In this document: piece by piece, positions 16,617 to 25,100 of the stretch
Numbering within the stretch: position 1 is the stretch's first letter
Layout of the letters: the number at the start of each line of letters is the position of its first letter
Assembly (NCBI GenBank): GCA_035628915.1
Contig: DASPIW010000057.1
Location: 248,001 to 312,000 of the forward strand
Direction of reading: 5' to 3'
From: JARBUG01 sp035628915
GTDB lineage: Bacteria > Bacillota > Sulfobacillia > Symbiobacteriales > Symbiobacteriaceae
Length of the DNA stretch: 64,000 nt
Notes under the pieces: generated by a model
What the model was told of the DNA's origin: nothing
What the model saw: only the letters and a program-made list of their open reading frames with translations
The model's database searches: none
Position numbers and translations under genes: made by a program

Positions 16617-17918
16617 CTACTTTTGACCCGGAGCAGGAACGTGGACGAAGCCGTAACCGTACCGCGGGTCGGGCAAGTCGGTTACCAGCGGAACAGCCCG
16701 GGCCTTCAGCAACGCCTCAACACGGGCCGGGCCGGCGCCGGGATGCTCGGCGATGATCAATGCAGCAACACCGGTGGCAAAGGCGGCAGCCTGGGAAGTT
16801 CCGGTGCCGACGGCATAGCCGCCCTTGTAGGTACTGATGATCCCGACGCCCGGCGCCACCACGTCAAGCTCCTTGCCCGTGGCTGAGAAGGTAGCCCGCT
16901 GCAGATTGGGGCCGACCGCTCCCACTACCAGGGAGTCGCCCAGCCGGGCCGGGGAATCCAGCGTGTTGCCTCGGCCGTGGGCCTTTCCGTTATTACCGGC
17001 GGCAGTCACCACGGTAATGCCTGCGGCGGCGGCCCGGTCCAGGGCCTGGTCCAGGGCCTGGCTCTTGCCCCGGGCGCCGACGCTCAGGTTGATCAGGTCC
17101 ATCCCGTTTTCGATCGCCCAGTCGATCCCACGGACCAAGTCGCTGACGTCGCCTTCGCCGTTGGCGCCCAGCACCTTCACAGCGTACAGCGAGGCAGCGG
17201 GAGCGACACCGTACAGCCCGTGTTCTCCGTTTGCGGCCAGAATGCCGGCCATGGCGGTGCCGTGGCCGTTGTCGTCGGTGTACTCGCCGTCACTGATCAG
17301 GTTGACGCCGCCGGCGACATTCAGGTCAGGATGGGTCACATCAATGCCCGTATCAAGGATCGCCACCTTGACGCCCTGGCCGCGGTCGCCCGGATCCCCC
17401 CCGTTCGCGGCGCCAACTGCACGCACTCCCCAGTCGACGGCAATCTGGTGACCGTCCGTCCAGGAAAGCTGGTCGACCCACGAGAGCTGGTCGGTCCATG
17501 AGAGCTGGTCCGTCCACGAGAGCTGGTCCGTCCACGAGAGCTGATCCGTCCACGAGAGCTGATCCGACCACGAGAGCTGATCCGACCATGAGAGCTGGTC
17601 CGACCACGAGAGTTGGCTAGACCAGGTCGTCGGCGCCAGCGAGACCCGCTGATCTTTCTCCATGAACGCAATCCGGTCGTCCTTCGCCAGGGCGGCTGCC
17701 TGCTCCGGCGTAAGCTGGGCCACAGCCAGGTTGAGCCGCTCCAGCTTCTTCTCCAGAGCCCCGCCCCGGCCGGCGATGGCCGATTCACCATTCGGGCCTG
17801 TTACCCCAACCAGGTACCGATCCGTGGAGACTCCTTTGGCTCCGGCACTCCCGGCCATCGACCCGAAGAGCAGGGACAGAACCAGCGTGATTCCGAGACA
17901 TTGCCGCAAACCATGCAT
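16617..17918 (-). CDS. Secreted subtilisin-like (S8) protease with DQLSW repeats
   Basis: 433 residues. A signal peptide (about 1-27) precedes an I9-like propeptide (about 30-97). Nine tandem hexapeptides of the type S/T-D-Q-L-S-W follow (residues 100-153), directly before the mature enzyme. The catalytic triad is Asp189 (LDTGID), His219 (NGHGTAMAG) and Ser375 (GTSQAAA), with the oxyanion Asn in AAGNNG. The usual GTSMAAP is altered to GTSQAAA. The ATG (17916-17918) is 6 nt after GGGGGGAT; reading further upstream would translate a palindrome. A class I cyclic di-GMP riboswitch lies in its leader. Confidence 0.92.
   Translation of the reverse strand: MHGLRQCLGITLVLSLLFGSMAGSAGAKGVSTDRYLVGVTGPNGESAIAGRGGALEKKLERLNLAVAQLTPEQAAALAKDDRIAFMEKDQRVSLAPTTWSSQLSWSDQLSWSDQLSWSDQLSWTDQLSWTDQLSWTDQLSWTDQLSWVDQLSWTDGHQIAVDWGVRAVGAANGGDPGDRGQGVKVAILDTGIDVTHPDLNVAGGVNLISDGEYTDDNGHGTAMAGILAANGEHGLYGVAPAASLYAVKVLGANGEGDVSDLVRGIDWAIENGMDLINLSVGARGKSQALDQALDRAAAAGITVVTAAGNNGKAHGRGNTLDSPARLGDSLVVGAVGPNLQRATFSATGKELDVVAPGVGIISTYKGGYAVGTGTSQAAAFATGVAALIIAEHPGAGPARVEALLKARAVPLVTDLPDPRYGYGFVHVPAPGQK
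17460..17621 (-). repeat. 18-bp tandem repeat (nine units) encoding (S/T/V)DQLSW
   Basis: Nine in-frame 18-bp units inside the protease gene. First positions read S, S, S, S, T, T, T, T, V and the second position is Asp except in the first unit (Ser). Codons are nearly identical (GAGAGCTGGTC-like core), suggesting recent expansion. Confidence 0.95.
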
Positions 17919-17944
17919 CAGGATCCCCCCTTCCAAATGACGAA

Positions 17945-17972
17945 GCCCATTCCCCCACGTGGGGGAATGGGC
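17945..17972 (-). promoter_or_regulatory. Perfect 28-bp palindrome between riboswitch and ribosome binding site
   Basis: GCCCATTCCCCCAC and its exact reverse complement, with no loop. It lies 15 nt after the aptamer and about 16 nt before the GGAAGGGGGG binding site of the protease gene. No T run follows, so it is not a classic terminator; its C5 tract could pair with the binding site. It is the likely expression platform. Confidence 0.6.
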
Positions 17973-17987
17973 AAGCCATTGCACTCA

Positions 17988-18072
17988 CGTGGTAACCCGG
18001 CTGCCATACCCCTGCGGCTTAGGCCCGTGGCTTTGCGTCCCTGTCTTTCGGCAGGTTTGCCTTTTTCACTTG
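17988..18072 (-). promoter_or_regulatory. Class I cyclic di-GMP riboswitch (GEMM-I)
   Basis: On the minus strand the sequence runs AAGGCAAACC, a P2 hairpin with a CGAAAG tetraloop segment, GGGACGCAAAGCC, GGGCCTAAG, a P3 hairpin, then GGCAGCCGGGTTACC. These are the conserved pieces of the GEMM-I aptamer in the right order and spacing, including the A-rich J1/2 (GCAAA), the tetraloop-receptor and the closing GGTTACC. It controls the subtilase gene about 70 nt downstream. Whether binding turns the gene on or off cannot be read from the sequence. Confidence 0.93.
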
Positions 18073-18092
18073 CGGAAGGTCTTCTTACTCTA

Positions 18093-18120
18093 ATCATACT
18101 CAAAGGGATTACATTTTCAA
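18093..18120 (-). promoter_or_regulatory. Promoter of the riboswitch-protease transcript
   Basis: On the minus strand TTGAAA (18115-18120), a 16-bp spacer and TATGAT (18093-18098). The predicted start lies about 10 bp before the aptamer. Confidence 0.65.
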
Positions 18121-18146
18121 GTAGTATCAAACAGTAACGTTAATGG

Positions 18147-18176
18147 TTGGAATTTATGTGGTTTATGGTGTATCCT
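18147..18176 (+). promoter_or_regulatory. Possible promoter of the PP2C/pseudo-receiver gene
   Basis: TTGGAA (18147-18152), 18-bp spacer, TATCCT (18171-18176), 35 bp before the ATG. Moderate match only; divergent from the protease promoter. Confidence 0.35.
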
Positions 18177-18211
18177 TGTAGTTGCCAGTTGTCACGGAAG
18201 GAGGGGCCGCC

Positions 18212-19351
18212 ATGCCAATCCTGGTGGCCGGCCCGCCGGAGGAACAGGCGGAGCTGCGCCAGTGCTTGGGCCGGGCAGGGTTTCCCATGGTGTGCCTGGC
18301 TTCATCGATCGAGGACGTCGAGGAAGCGTTGGGGCTTTGGAACCCCCTTGCCCCTGCTACGAGCATGGACCTGGTTATCCTGGGCTGCGGCCTGCCGCAG
18401 GCCGGCGTGCTTACTTTGTGCCGGGAAATCCGGCGTTGGGATCGCTGGAGCGGCCTGAGCGTGGTGGTAATGGCGGACGAGCAAGGTCGGCCCGAGCCGG
18501 ACGCCAGCTTCGATGCCGGGGCCACCGAGTGGATCAGCGGCAGCCTGGACCGGCCGGAGAACCTGGCCCGGATCAGACGGGCGGTCAAGGTGAACGAGAC
18601 TGCCTCCCACAGTCAGAAGGTGGAGCGCCAGCGTGAGGAGGAACTGAGCCTCGCCCGCCTGGTTCAGCGAAGGGTTCTCAGTAAGCCAATCTATACGGAT
18701 TCCATTGAGATTGAGGCAGAGTATATCCCCCACGGTGCGCTCTCCGGCGATATGTACTTCTGGTGCGAGATCAGTCCCGGCCGCTACGGCATTCTGCTGA
18801 CCGATGTGATGGGTCACGGCCCTTCCGCTTCCTTGGCGTGCATGGCGCTTCGGACCATCATGCATGCGCTGGTGACCCGGGTGGTTGACCCCGTGGTCGT
18901 CCTCGAGGAGATGGAAAAGCACATTCACCTGGTCCACCCCCACTCCGCAACGGCCCTCTATGTCGTCATCGACACCGTGAACCACACGGTCGAATATGCG
19001 AACGCCGGGCACCCGCCCGGTCTGCTGCTGCAGGCTTCCGGACGGATCGATGTCATGGAACGTACGGCGCTGCCACTAGGCTTTGACCTGCCGGGGCGCC
19101 CGCAGAAGCGCATCCTGCCGTTGGAAGTGCCGGCCCGATTGGTGCTCTATACCGACGGTCTGGTCGAACAAAAGGGCTGCTCCATCCGCAGCGGCATTAC
19201 ACAATTGCAGGAGCGGCTCGGAGCCCTTCGTAGGCTGGGCACCAGCCAGTTCATCGCCGCGACGGTGATGGCATTCAACAAGCACCTGGCCGTCGACGAT
19301 GATCTGACCCTGATTACCGTCACGGTGCGCGAGTCGTCGCCGCAGCAATGA
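18212..19351 (+). CDS. PP2C (RsbU-type) phosphatase with N-terminal pseudo-receiver
   Basis: 379 residues. Residues 1-125 follow the receiver fold, but the phospho-acceptor position reads LVILGCGLP, with Gly where Asp is expected. A short coiled coil (KVERQREEELSLA) leads to the PPM domain (about 175-375): LSGDMYFWCE, LTDVMGHGPSASL, NAGHPPGLLLQ, LVLYTDGLVEQ and DDDLTLITV. This is the layout of RssB/RsbP-like response regulator phosphatases that act on STAS antagonists. ATG at 18212, 5 nt after GGAAGGAGGGG. It is the only plus-strand gene of the island and is monocistronic, with its own terminator. Confidence 0.88.
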   Translation: MPILVAGPPEEQAELRQCLGRAGFPMVCLASSIEDVEEALGLWNPLAPATSMDLVILGCGLPQAGVLTLCREIRRWDRWSGLSVVVMADEQGRPEPDASFDAGATEWISGSLDRPENLARIRRAVKVNETASHSQKVERQREEELSLARLVQRRVLSKPIYTDSIEIEAEYIPHGALSGDMYFWCEISPGRYGILLTDVMGHGPSASLACMALRTIMHALVTRVVDPVVVLEEMEKHIHLVHPHSATALYVVIDTVNHTVEYANAGHPPGLLLQASGRIDVMERTALPLGFDLPGRPQKRILPLEVPARLVLYTDGLVEQKGCSIRSGITQLQERLGALRRLGTSQFIAATVMAFNKHLAVDDDLTLITVTVRESSPQQ

Positions 19352-19386
19352 GACCCGTGGGAGGGAGATCCCACGGGTCTCTTTTT
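19349..19386 (+). terminator. Strong terminator of the PP2C/pseudo-receiver gene
   Basis: Stem AGACCCGTGGGA / TCCCACGGGTCT followed by CTTTTT, immediately at the stop codon. Confidence 0.9.
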
Positions 19387-19389
19387 GCG

Positions 19390-21753
19390 CTATGCTCCCT
19401 GACGCGCATCTTCCTGCTGCCACCTCCACTGCAGCAGCGCCTCAACGCTTAGCGGCTTGGGGAGTGAAGGCGGCGGTCCGCCCACTGTCAGGAGCGTGAA
19501 CCCTCTGGCCTGAGCTTCAGCCATCAGGGTCGGGGCATCACAGTCGGTACCCTCCGGCAGATCTGCGTCCAGCACCAGCAACTGCCCCGACTGCCCGGCC
19601 GCCGTGTCGCGGAGCCACGCTGTGGCGCTGCGGCAATCCCGGAAGTTGGCAACTGAATGACCCCGGGTGACAAGCGCTTCCCCAATCTGCCCGCCCAGGA
19701 CGTCATCTGCCAGGACCAACAGCACATCGGCGCCGGCGGTGCGGTACTCGATTCCGGCTGGCAGCACGCGGCCCCGGCCGCGGGACTTAGCCTCATAGAG
19801 CGCCCGGTCTGCAGCCCGTGTCAGGGTCAGCAGGTCCGTACCGTCGCGCGGGAACTGAGCGATTCCGCCGCTGAACGATACCCGGAACGACTGCCCTTCC
19901 GGTGTGAGGAACTCTTCGCGGCGCAGTTCCTCGAGCACCTCGGCCAGACGGTGTACCCCGTGGTGGCGTGCCATCCCGTACATACCCAGCGCAAACTCTT
20001 CTCCGCCCCAGCGCGCGACGACATCCTCGCCGCGAAACTTTCGCAGCAACAGCTCGCCCAACCGTCGTAACACCGCATCGCCCACGGTGTGGCCAAACGC
20101 ATCGTTGACCCGCTTGAAATGATCAAGGTCGAGGATGCCCAGGCTGACGGGTTGCTTGTGCCGTTCGGCCAGTTTCAGGAAGTGTTGGAGGCTCCGGTTG
20201 AACTGGCGGCGATTGCCAACGCCTGTCAACGGGTCGGTATCCGCCAGCCTCTGAAGCAGTTTCGTGCGTTCCAGCCGATTCTGGATGCGCGTCACCAATT
20301 CCGGGCCCACGATGGGCTTGCCGACAAAATCATCCGCGCCGGCAGCAAAAACGCGGTGGATCATGGATTGCCCCGCGGACGCCGTCAGAAACAGGACAGG
20401 GATCGTGCACCAGCGCGGATCGTTACGGATCACCCGGCAGAGCTCCAGCCCGCTGATGTGCGGCATATCCACATCCAGCACCAGCATATCCGGAGCGACG
20501 TTCTCGATCGTCTCCCAAAAACGCAGCGGATCGGATAGGGTCACGAGTTCCAATCCTTCCGGAGCCAGCAGCGAACGCAGGACTGCCAGTTGCTCCGGGT
20601 CGTCATCCACTGCGAGTACCTTGGCCCGCTTGGCCCGCTGCTGCCCGCTGAGCACGGACATGACCGCCTCCATCACCTGAGAGGGCGGAACGGGCTTCTC
20701 GAGGAAGCAGCGCCCGCCAAGCCGGGCCACTTCCACCCGGTCGATGAGCCCGCCTCTGGCCGTCAGGACGACGGTGGGAATCGGGGGGGTCGCCTCGCAG
20801 AGCTCCCCGAGCAACGAAAGCCCGGTGTCTTCACGATCGGCAAATGACAGATCCAGCACCACGGCAGATGGGCGGCATCGTGCGATGGCCGCCCGCGCCT
20901 CAGCCACGCTGTATTCCGTTGCGGCCTTAGCATTCCAATGGCCGGCTTCTGCCGCCAGCCGGTCGCACAGCTCCCGATCGTCATCCACAATCAAGATCTG
21001 AAGCGCGTCCTGCCCCGGCTCAAAGGACTCCTCAGCCGACTCAGGCAGGTACCGATTCAGCTCCTTCGCCAGCGCGTCGGCCAACTCGGCTAGGCGCCGG
21101 CCCCTTGCCGCATCCACAGGCAGCCCGGCCTGCAGAAGGTGCTCGATCCGGCGGGCCAGGTCTGAGCCGACCCCGAAGCCGAACGTCCCCAGCGAGCCGG
21201 CCAACTTATGCGCCTCCCGCTCCGCCTGGATGCGCAGTTGCTCATCCAGGGCGCCGGTCCCCAACACCCGGCAAGCGTTCTGCAACCGGGTCACCCGCTC
21301 GATGACACGGCCTTTGGTGCGGGCCCAGACGTCCATCACCGGTGCGGGCAGAGGTTGCCGCTGCGGCGAAACGGCCGCTGGTTCGGGCAGACCCAACTCA
21401 TGTGCGATGTGCTCGCCCAGTTCCCGGATCTCCAGAGGATGCAGCATGAGCCTGCTGACGCCGAACTGACTGACGAGGCGCCTGGGAAGCCCTCCGCCCG
21501 GCCCTTCGGCCAGGCAGTATATCAGGGAGACTCGCTGGCCCGAGGGACTGCTCCGAAGGTGGCCGAGGAGTTGCTCGCCGCTCATGTCGCTGAGTTGGTG
21601 GTTGACCACGGCCAGGGAAATCGGTTCGGCTTCCAACTGCAGCAGCGCCTCCTGCCCGCTCAGCACATGGGCAACCCGCGCCTGTGGTGCCACATGGCCG
21701 ACGAGGTCTTGGGCGACCTCTTCCGGCAGCCCGATCAGCAGAATCTTACACAC
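19390..21753 (-). CDS. Multi-receiver diguanylate cyclase with HPt domain
   Basis: 787 residues. Order seen: N-terminal receiver-like domain (about 1-120) whose acceptor Asp is replaced (LAVVNHQL), an HPt-like domain (about 150-240, AHKLAGSLGTFGFG), a receiver with Asp (QILIVDDD, VVLDLSFAD), a second true receiver (KVLAVDDD, VLDVDMP, GKPI), a GGDEF domain (about 510-670) with DPLTGVGNRR, WGGEEF and an RxxD inhibitory site five residues upstream, then another receiver-like tail. It should make cyclic di-GMP under phosphorelay control. GTG start (21751-21753) overlaps the stop of the single-receiver gene by 8 bp. Confidence 0.85.
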   Translation of the reverse strand: MCKILLIGLPEEVAQDLVGHVAPQARVAHVLSGQEALLQLEAEPISLAVVNHQLSDMSGEQLLGHLRSSPSGQRVSLIYCLAEGPGGGLPRRLVSQFGVSRLMLHPLEIRELGEHIAHELGLPEPAAVSPQRQPLPAPVMDVWARTKGRVIERVTRLQNACRVLGTGALDEQLRIQAEREAHKLAGSLGTFGFGVGSDLARRIEHLLQAGLPVDAARGRRLAELADALAKELNRYLPESAEESFEPGQDALQILIVDDDRELCDRLAAEAGHWNAKAATEYSVAEARAAIARCRPSAVVLDLSFADREDTGLSLLGELCEATPPIPTVVLTARGGLIDRVEVARLGGRCFLEKPVPPSQVMEAVMSVLSGQQRAKRAKVLAVDDDPEQLAVLRSLLAPEGLELVTLSDPLRFWETIENVAPDMLVLDVDMPHISGLELCRVIRNDPRWCTIPVLFLTASAGQSMIHRVFAAGADDFVGKPIVGPELVTRIQNRLERTKLLQRLADTDPLTGVGNRRQFNRSLQHFLKLAERHKQPVSLGILDLDHFKRVNDAFGHTVGDAVLRRLGELLLRKFRGEDVVARWGGEEFALGMYGMARHHGVHRLAEVLEELRREEFLTPEGQSFRVSFSGGIAQFPRDGTDLLTLTRAADRALYEAKSRGRGRVLPAGIEYRTAGADVLLVLADDVLGGQIGEALVTRGHSVANFRDCRSATAWLRDTAAGQSGQLLVLDADLPEGTDCDAPTLMAEAQARGFTLLTVGGPPPSLPKPLSVEALLQWRWQQEDARQGA

Positions 21754-22150
21754 GGCTGCCCCCTTCTGCCCGGTCCCAGCCCAAAATGGCTGCGATCTCG
21801 CCGGCCAGCGTCATGGGATCGAACGGCTTGGCGATCACGCCGGAGATCGGGAGACCTTCGAGGCGCTTGCGGTCGGTCGCCTGCACCTTGGCTGTCAGGA
21901 AAATGACCGGAACACCGGCCGTCTCATGGTGGCTCCGCAAATGCCGAAGCGTGCTCGGGCCGTCCAGATCGGGCATCATCACATCCAACAGAATCGCATC
22001 CGGCGGCGTGGCAACAGCCGTTCGAATGCCTCCCTCGCCCGATGCGGCAGTAACGATCTCCCAGCAAGTGGAGACTTCCAGAGTCACCTGCGCAACCTCG
22101 CGAATATCTTCGTCATCATCAACAATCAATAGCCGGCGATTTCCCGTCAC
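21746..22150 (-). CDS. Single-domain response regulator
   Basis: 134 residues, one receiver domain: LLIVDDDED (acid pocket), ILLDVMMPDLDG (phospho-acceptor), FLTAK (Thr) and IAKPFDP (Lys), so all switch residues are present. No output domain; it may pass phosphate from the hybrid kinase encoded just upstream to the HPt/receiver protein downstream. GTG start (22148-22150), 7 nt after AGGAGGG, overlapping the kinase gene by 32 bp, and its own stop overlaps the next gene. Confidence 0.9.
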   Translation of the reverse strand: MTGNRRLLIVDDDEDIREVAQVTLEVSTCWEIVTAASGEGGIRTAVATPPDAILLDVMMPDLDGPSTLRHLRSHHETAGVPVIFLTAKVQATDRKRLEGLPISGVIAKPFDPMTLAGEIAAILGWDRAEGGSRV

Positions 22151-25100
22151 CTGTGGTCCCTCCTGGCTGCGATGAAAATGGGGTGAGGAGCGACGCGATG
22201 CGCTTCTCGAACTCGGCGGGGGATATGCGGCCCTTTGTCAGAAACACGGTATTGCCCGTCTGCAGGGATTGACGGTCTGTCTCACTCAGATCCCTGGCCG
22301 TGTACACGACCACGGGCACCCTGCTCAGACACCCATGCCGGCGGAGCCAATCGACGACGGCAAAACCGTCGACTTCCGGCAGGTACAGGTCAAGCACCAG
22401 CAGGTCGGGCGCCGCCTGCTGCGTCATGGCAATGGCCTCGCTACCGGTGCGTGCGTGGGATGTCCTGGCCCCATGGCGTTGAAACATGGTCAGCAAGACA
22501 CTTGCCAGATCCGGGTCATCTTCTACGATCAGGACCTTCGCACCGAGGCTCTGGCGAACCATGGCCCGCTCCAGGGCGTGCACCAGGGCCGTCTCATTAT
22601 GCGGGTCGGCAACCCAATCCACGCCGCTGCCAGCCTCCGTGACGCCCGCCTCTGCCGACCAGCTGCTGCAGATGATGACCGGCAGATCGCCGGCGCCCGG
22701 GGCGGCCTTGATCGCGGCGATGGTCTCCACCCCCGCCTTGTGCGGGCCGTCCAGATTGACCAGCACGGCGTCAGGCCGCCGCAGACGCAACTCCGCCAGA
22801 GCCTCCTGACTGGATCCGGCGGTCGCCACCTGGTATCCCCGGGTTAGCAGGGTCGGTCGGAGCGTCTCCACTCTGTCAGGGGCGAAGAGGCACGCCAGAA
22901 CATGAGGCCGGGCCGGTTGAGCGGGTTGCGCCGGGTGAGCCGCCTCGATTCGGGCCCTCGGGTGTGGCGCGCCAGACGCAGGCAGGGTGAAGAAGAACCG
23001 GCTCCCCTTACCCGGTTCCGACTCCGCCCAGATTCGCCCGCCGTGCTGCTGGATAATCGACCGGCAGATGGCCAGTCCGAGTCCAGTACCGCCCTTCTGA
23101 CGTGAATCAGACGCATCGACCTGCCGGAACCGCTCGAAGATGGACTCCAGTTGGTCCGACGGAATGCCCCGCCCCTGGTCAGCCACTTCAAAAAGATAGT
23201 GGTCATCTTGCCGGCGGGCGGTCAGCGAGACGGTACTGCCGGCCGGAGAGAATTTGATGGCGTTGGAGAGCAGATTGGTCAGCGTCTGCGAGATTCGGTC
23301 CGGGTCTGCCTGAATTCTTGCCCGGAGCGGCTCGACCTCTAGGCTCACGGCGGCTTTTGCCGCGATCGCCTGCAGGAATTCGACCGCCTGGGTCATGATG
23401 GCCGCAGCGTCGCATTCCTGAATCTCCATCTGCACGGTGCCGGATTCCATCCGCTCAATGTCAAGGATGTCGTTGATCAGTCGCACCAGTCGATCCGAGT
23501 TTGTGGCAGCGATCTCCACCATGCGCCGCGCTTTCGGGCCTAGTTCACCGAGCGCTCCGCTGGCCAGCAGGCCCAGCGAGCCACGAATCGAGGTCAGGGG
23601 CGTCCGGAGCTCATGGCTGACGACCGAAACAAACTCACGCTTCATCTGGTCGACTGCCCGCCGCTCCGTGATATCCCTGAACGTGATCACTGCCCCGACG
23701 ACGTTGCCGGACTCCTCAACGGGCGTGGCAGTGTATTCCACCGGTACCGCACTGCCGTCGCGGCGCCAAAACAGGGACTCCCGGGCGCCCAGGGCGACGC
23801 CGTCCAGGGCGACAACGCAGACCGGACACTGCCCGCAGACGAATTCGGCACGGTCGCCGAAGATCGTATGGACGGATTGGCCGGTCAGTTCAGGGATCTC
23901 ATAGCCCAGAATGTGGGCGGCGGCGGGATTGACAAACGTCGTACGCCCGTTCAGATCCACCCCGCAGATGCCGTCTCCCGCCGCGTTCAAAATCAGTTCC
24001 AGCCGCTGGCTGAGCCGTTCCAACTCTGCTTGCTGCCGCTGCAGCGCCTCACGCTGTTCCATGAGCTGAACGTTCTGTGCGGCCAACGTTTCCTGCTGTG
24101 CAGACAAGGCCTCGTTAGTCGCCAGAAGCTCCTCATGCTGTGCTGTCAGTTCTTCCTGCTGCGCCTGCAACTCCATATGGGCTTCTGCCAATTCGGCGTG
24201 GCCGTCCGAGAGTTTCCCATTGGCCTCCTCCAGCTTCCGTACCAGGCCCCACTGCTCGCGTGCCGAAGCCAGGGCAATGCCGCTGGCGACGACGACGGCC
24301 ACCAGTTCCAGAAGCGCCTGGTTCAACGATACCTCCCAGGTCTCCGTACCCTGCATGAAGTGCGATGTCTCTCCAAAGACCACCACGGCGAGAAGCAGGT
24401 ACAGGAGGCGACGAGACGCAAGCGGACCGAGAGCACGCGCGGAAAGGGCGGGCACGACCACCAGCAGTGCGGCAATGCTCTGGCCGACAGCGCTGCGGCT
24501 GGCAAAGAGCACACCGCCGATTACCGTCAAAATGGCGACATGCCAGAATGCTCGCTGAAGGGGTGTGCCGGCCTCGGGTGCGATCCAACGGACGAGAAAC
24601 GTGTAGCCGATAATCGCGGCAATGCCCAGATTTGCGACGGGCGATGCGGTTTCGGCGTGTACGGCGGTTGCGGAAACAGCGGAGATGCAGAGCGCCATGG
24701 CCGGCGCCCACGCCTCCAACCGGTGAATCACCCCTGGCAATATCTCACCCGCCAGTTCGACCGGTTCGGTGCGGTGTCCGCCCGGTGCCGGGTGTCGGTG
24801 GGAGGCCCCTTGGGGCCTCCAGCCACTAAGGGTGGTCAGGCACCAGATACTGAACGATACGGCGGTAGTCCAGTAGCCGGCTACGGAATGGACGGCGACT
24901 AACGTCAGCGGAAATACCAGCGCCAACGGCCGGAGGAGCCAACGATAACGCTCGGCCCAGACAATGCCAAGGGCGAACGGCACCTGGCAAATCGCCCCGA
25001 GAAACCCAAACGCAATATGGATGGGGAACACCGGACTGAGAACACCCAATACGGGGTGGTCTGGCCCAGCCGGACGCAGGACAAATCCGACGGCGCTGAG

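Noticed and set aside
17460..17621. CRISPR-like array
   Set aside because: The 18-bp units are contiguous, without spacers, in frame and coding for a hexapeptide repeat in the subtilase.
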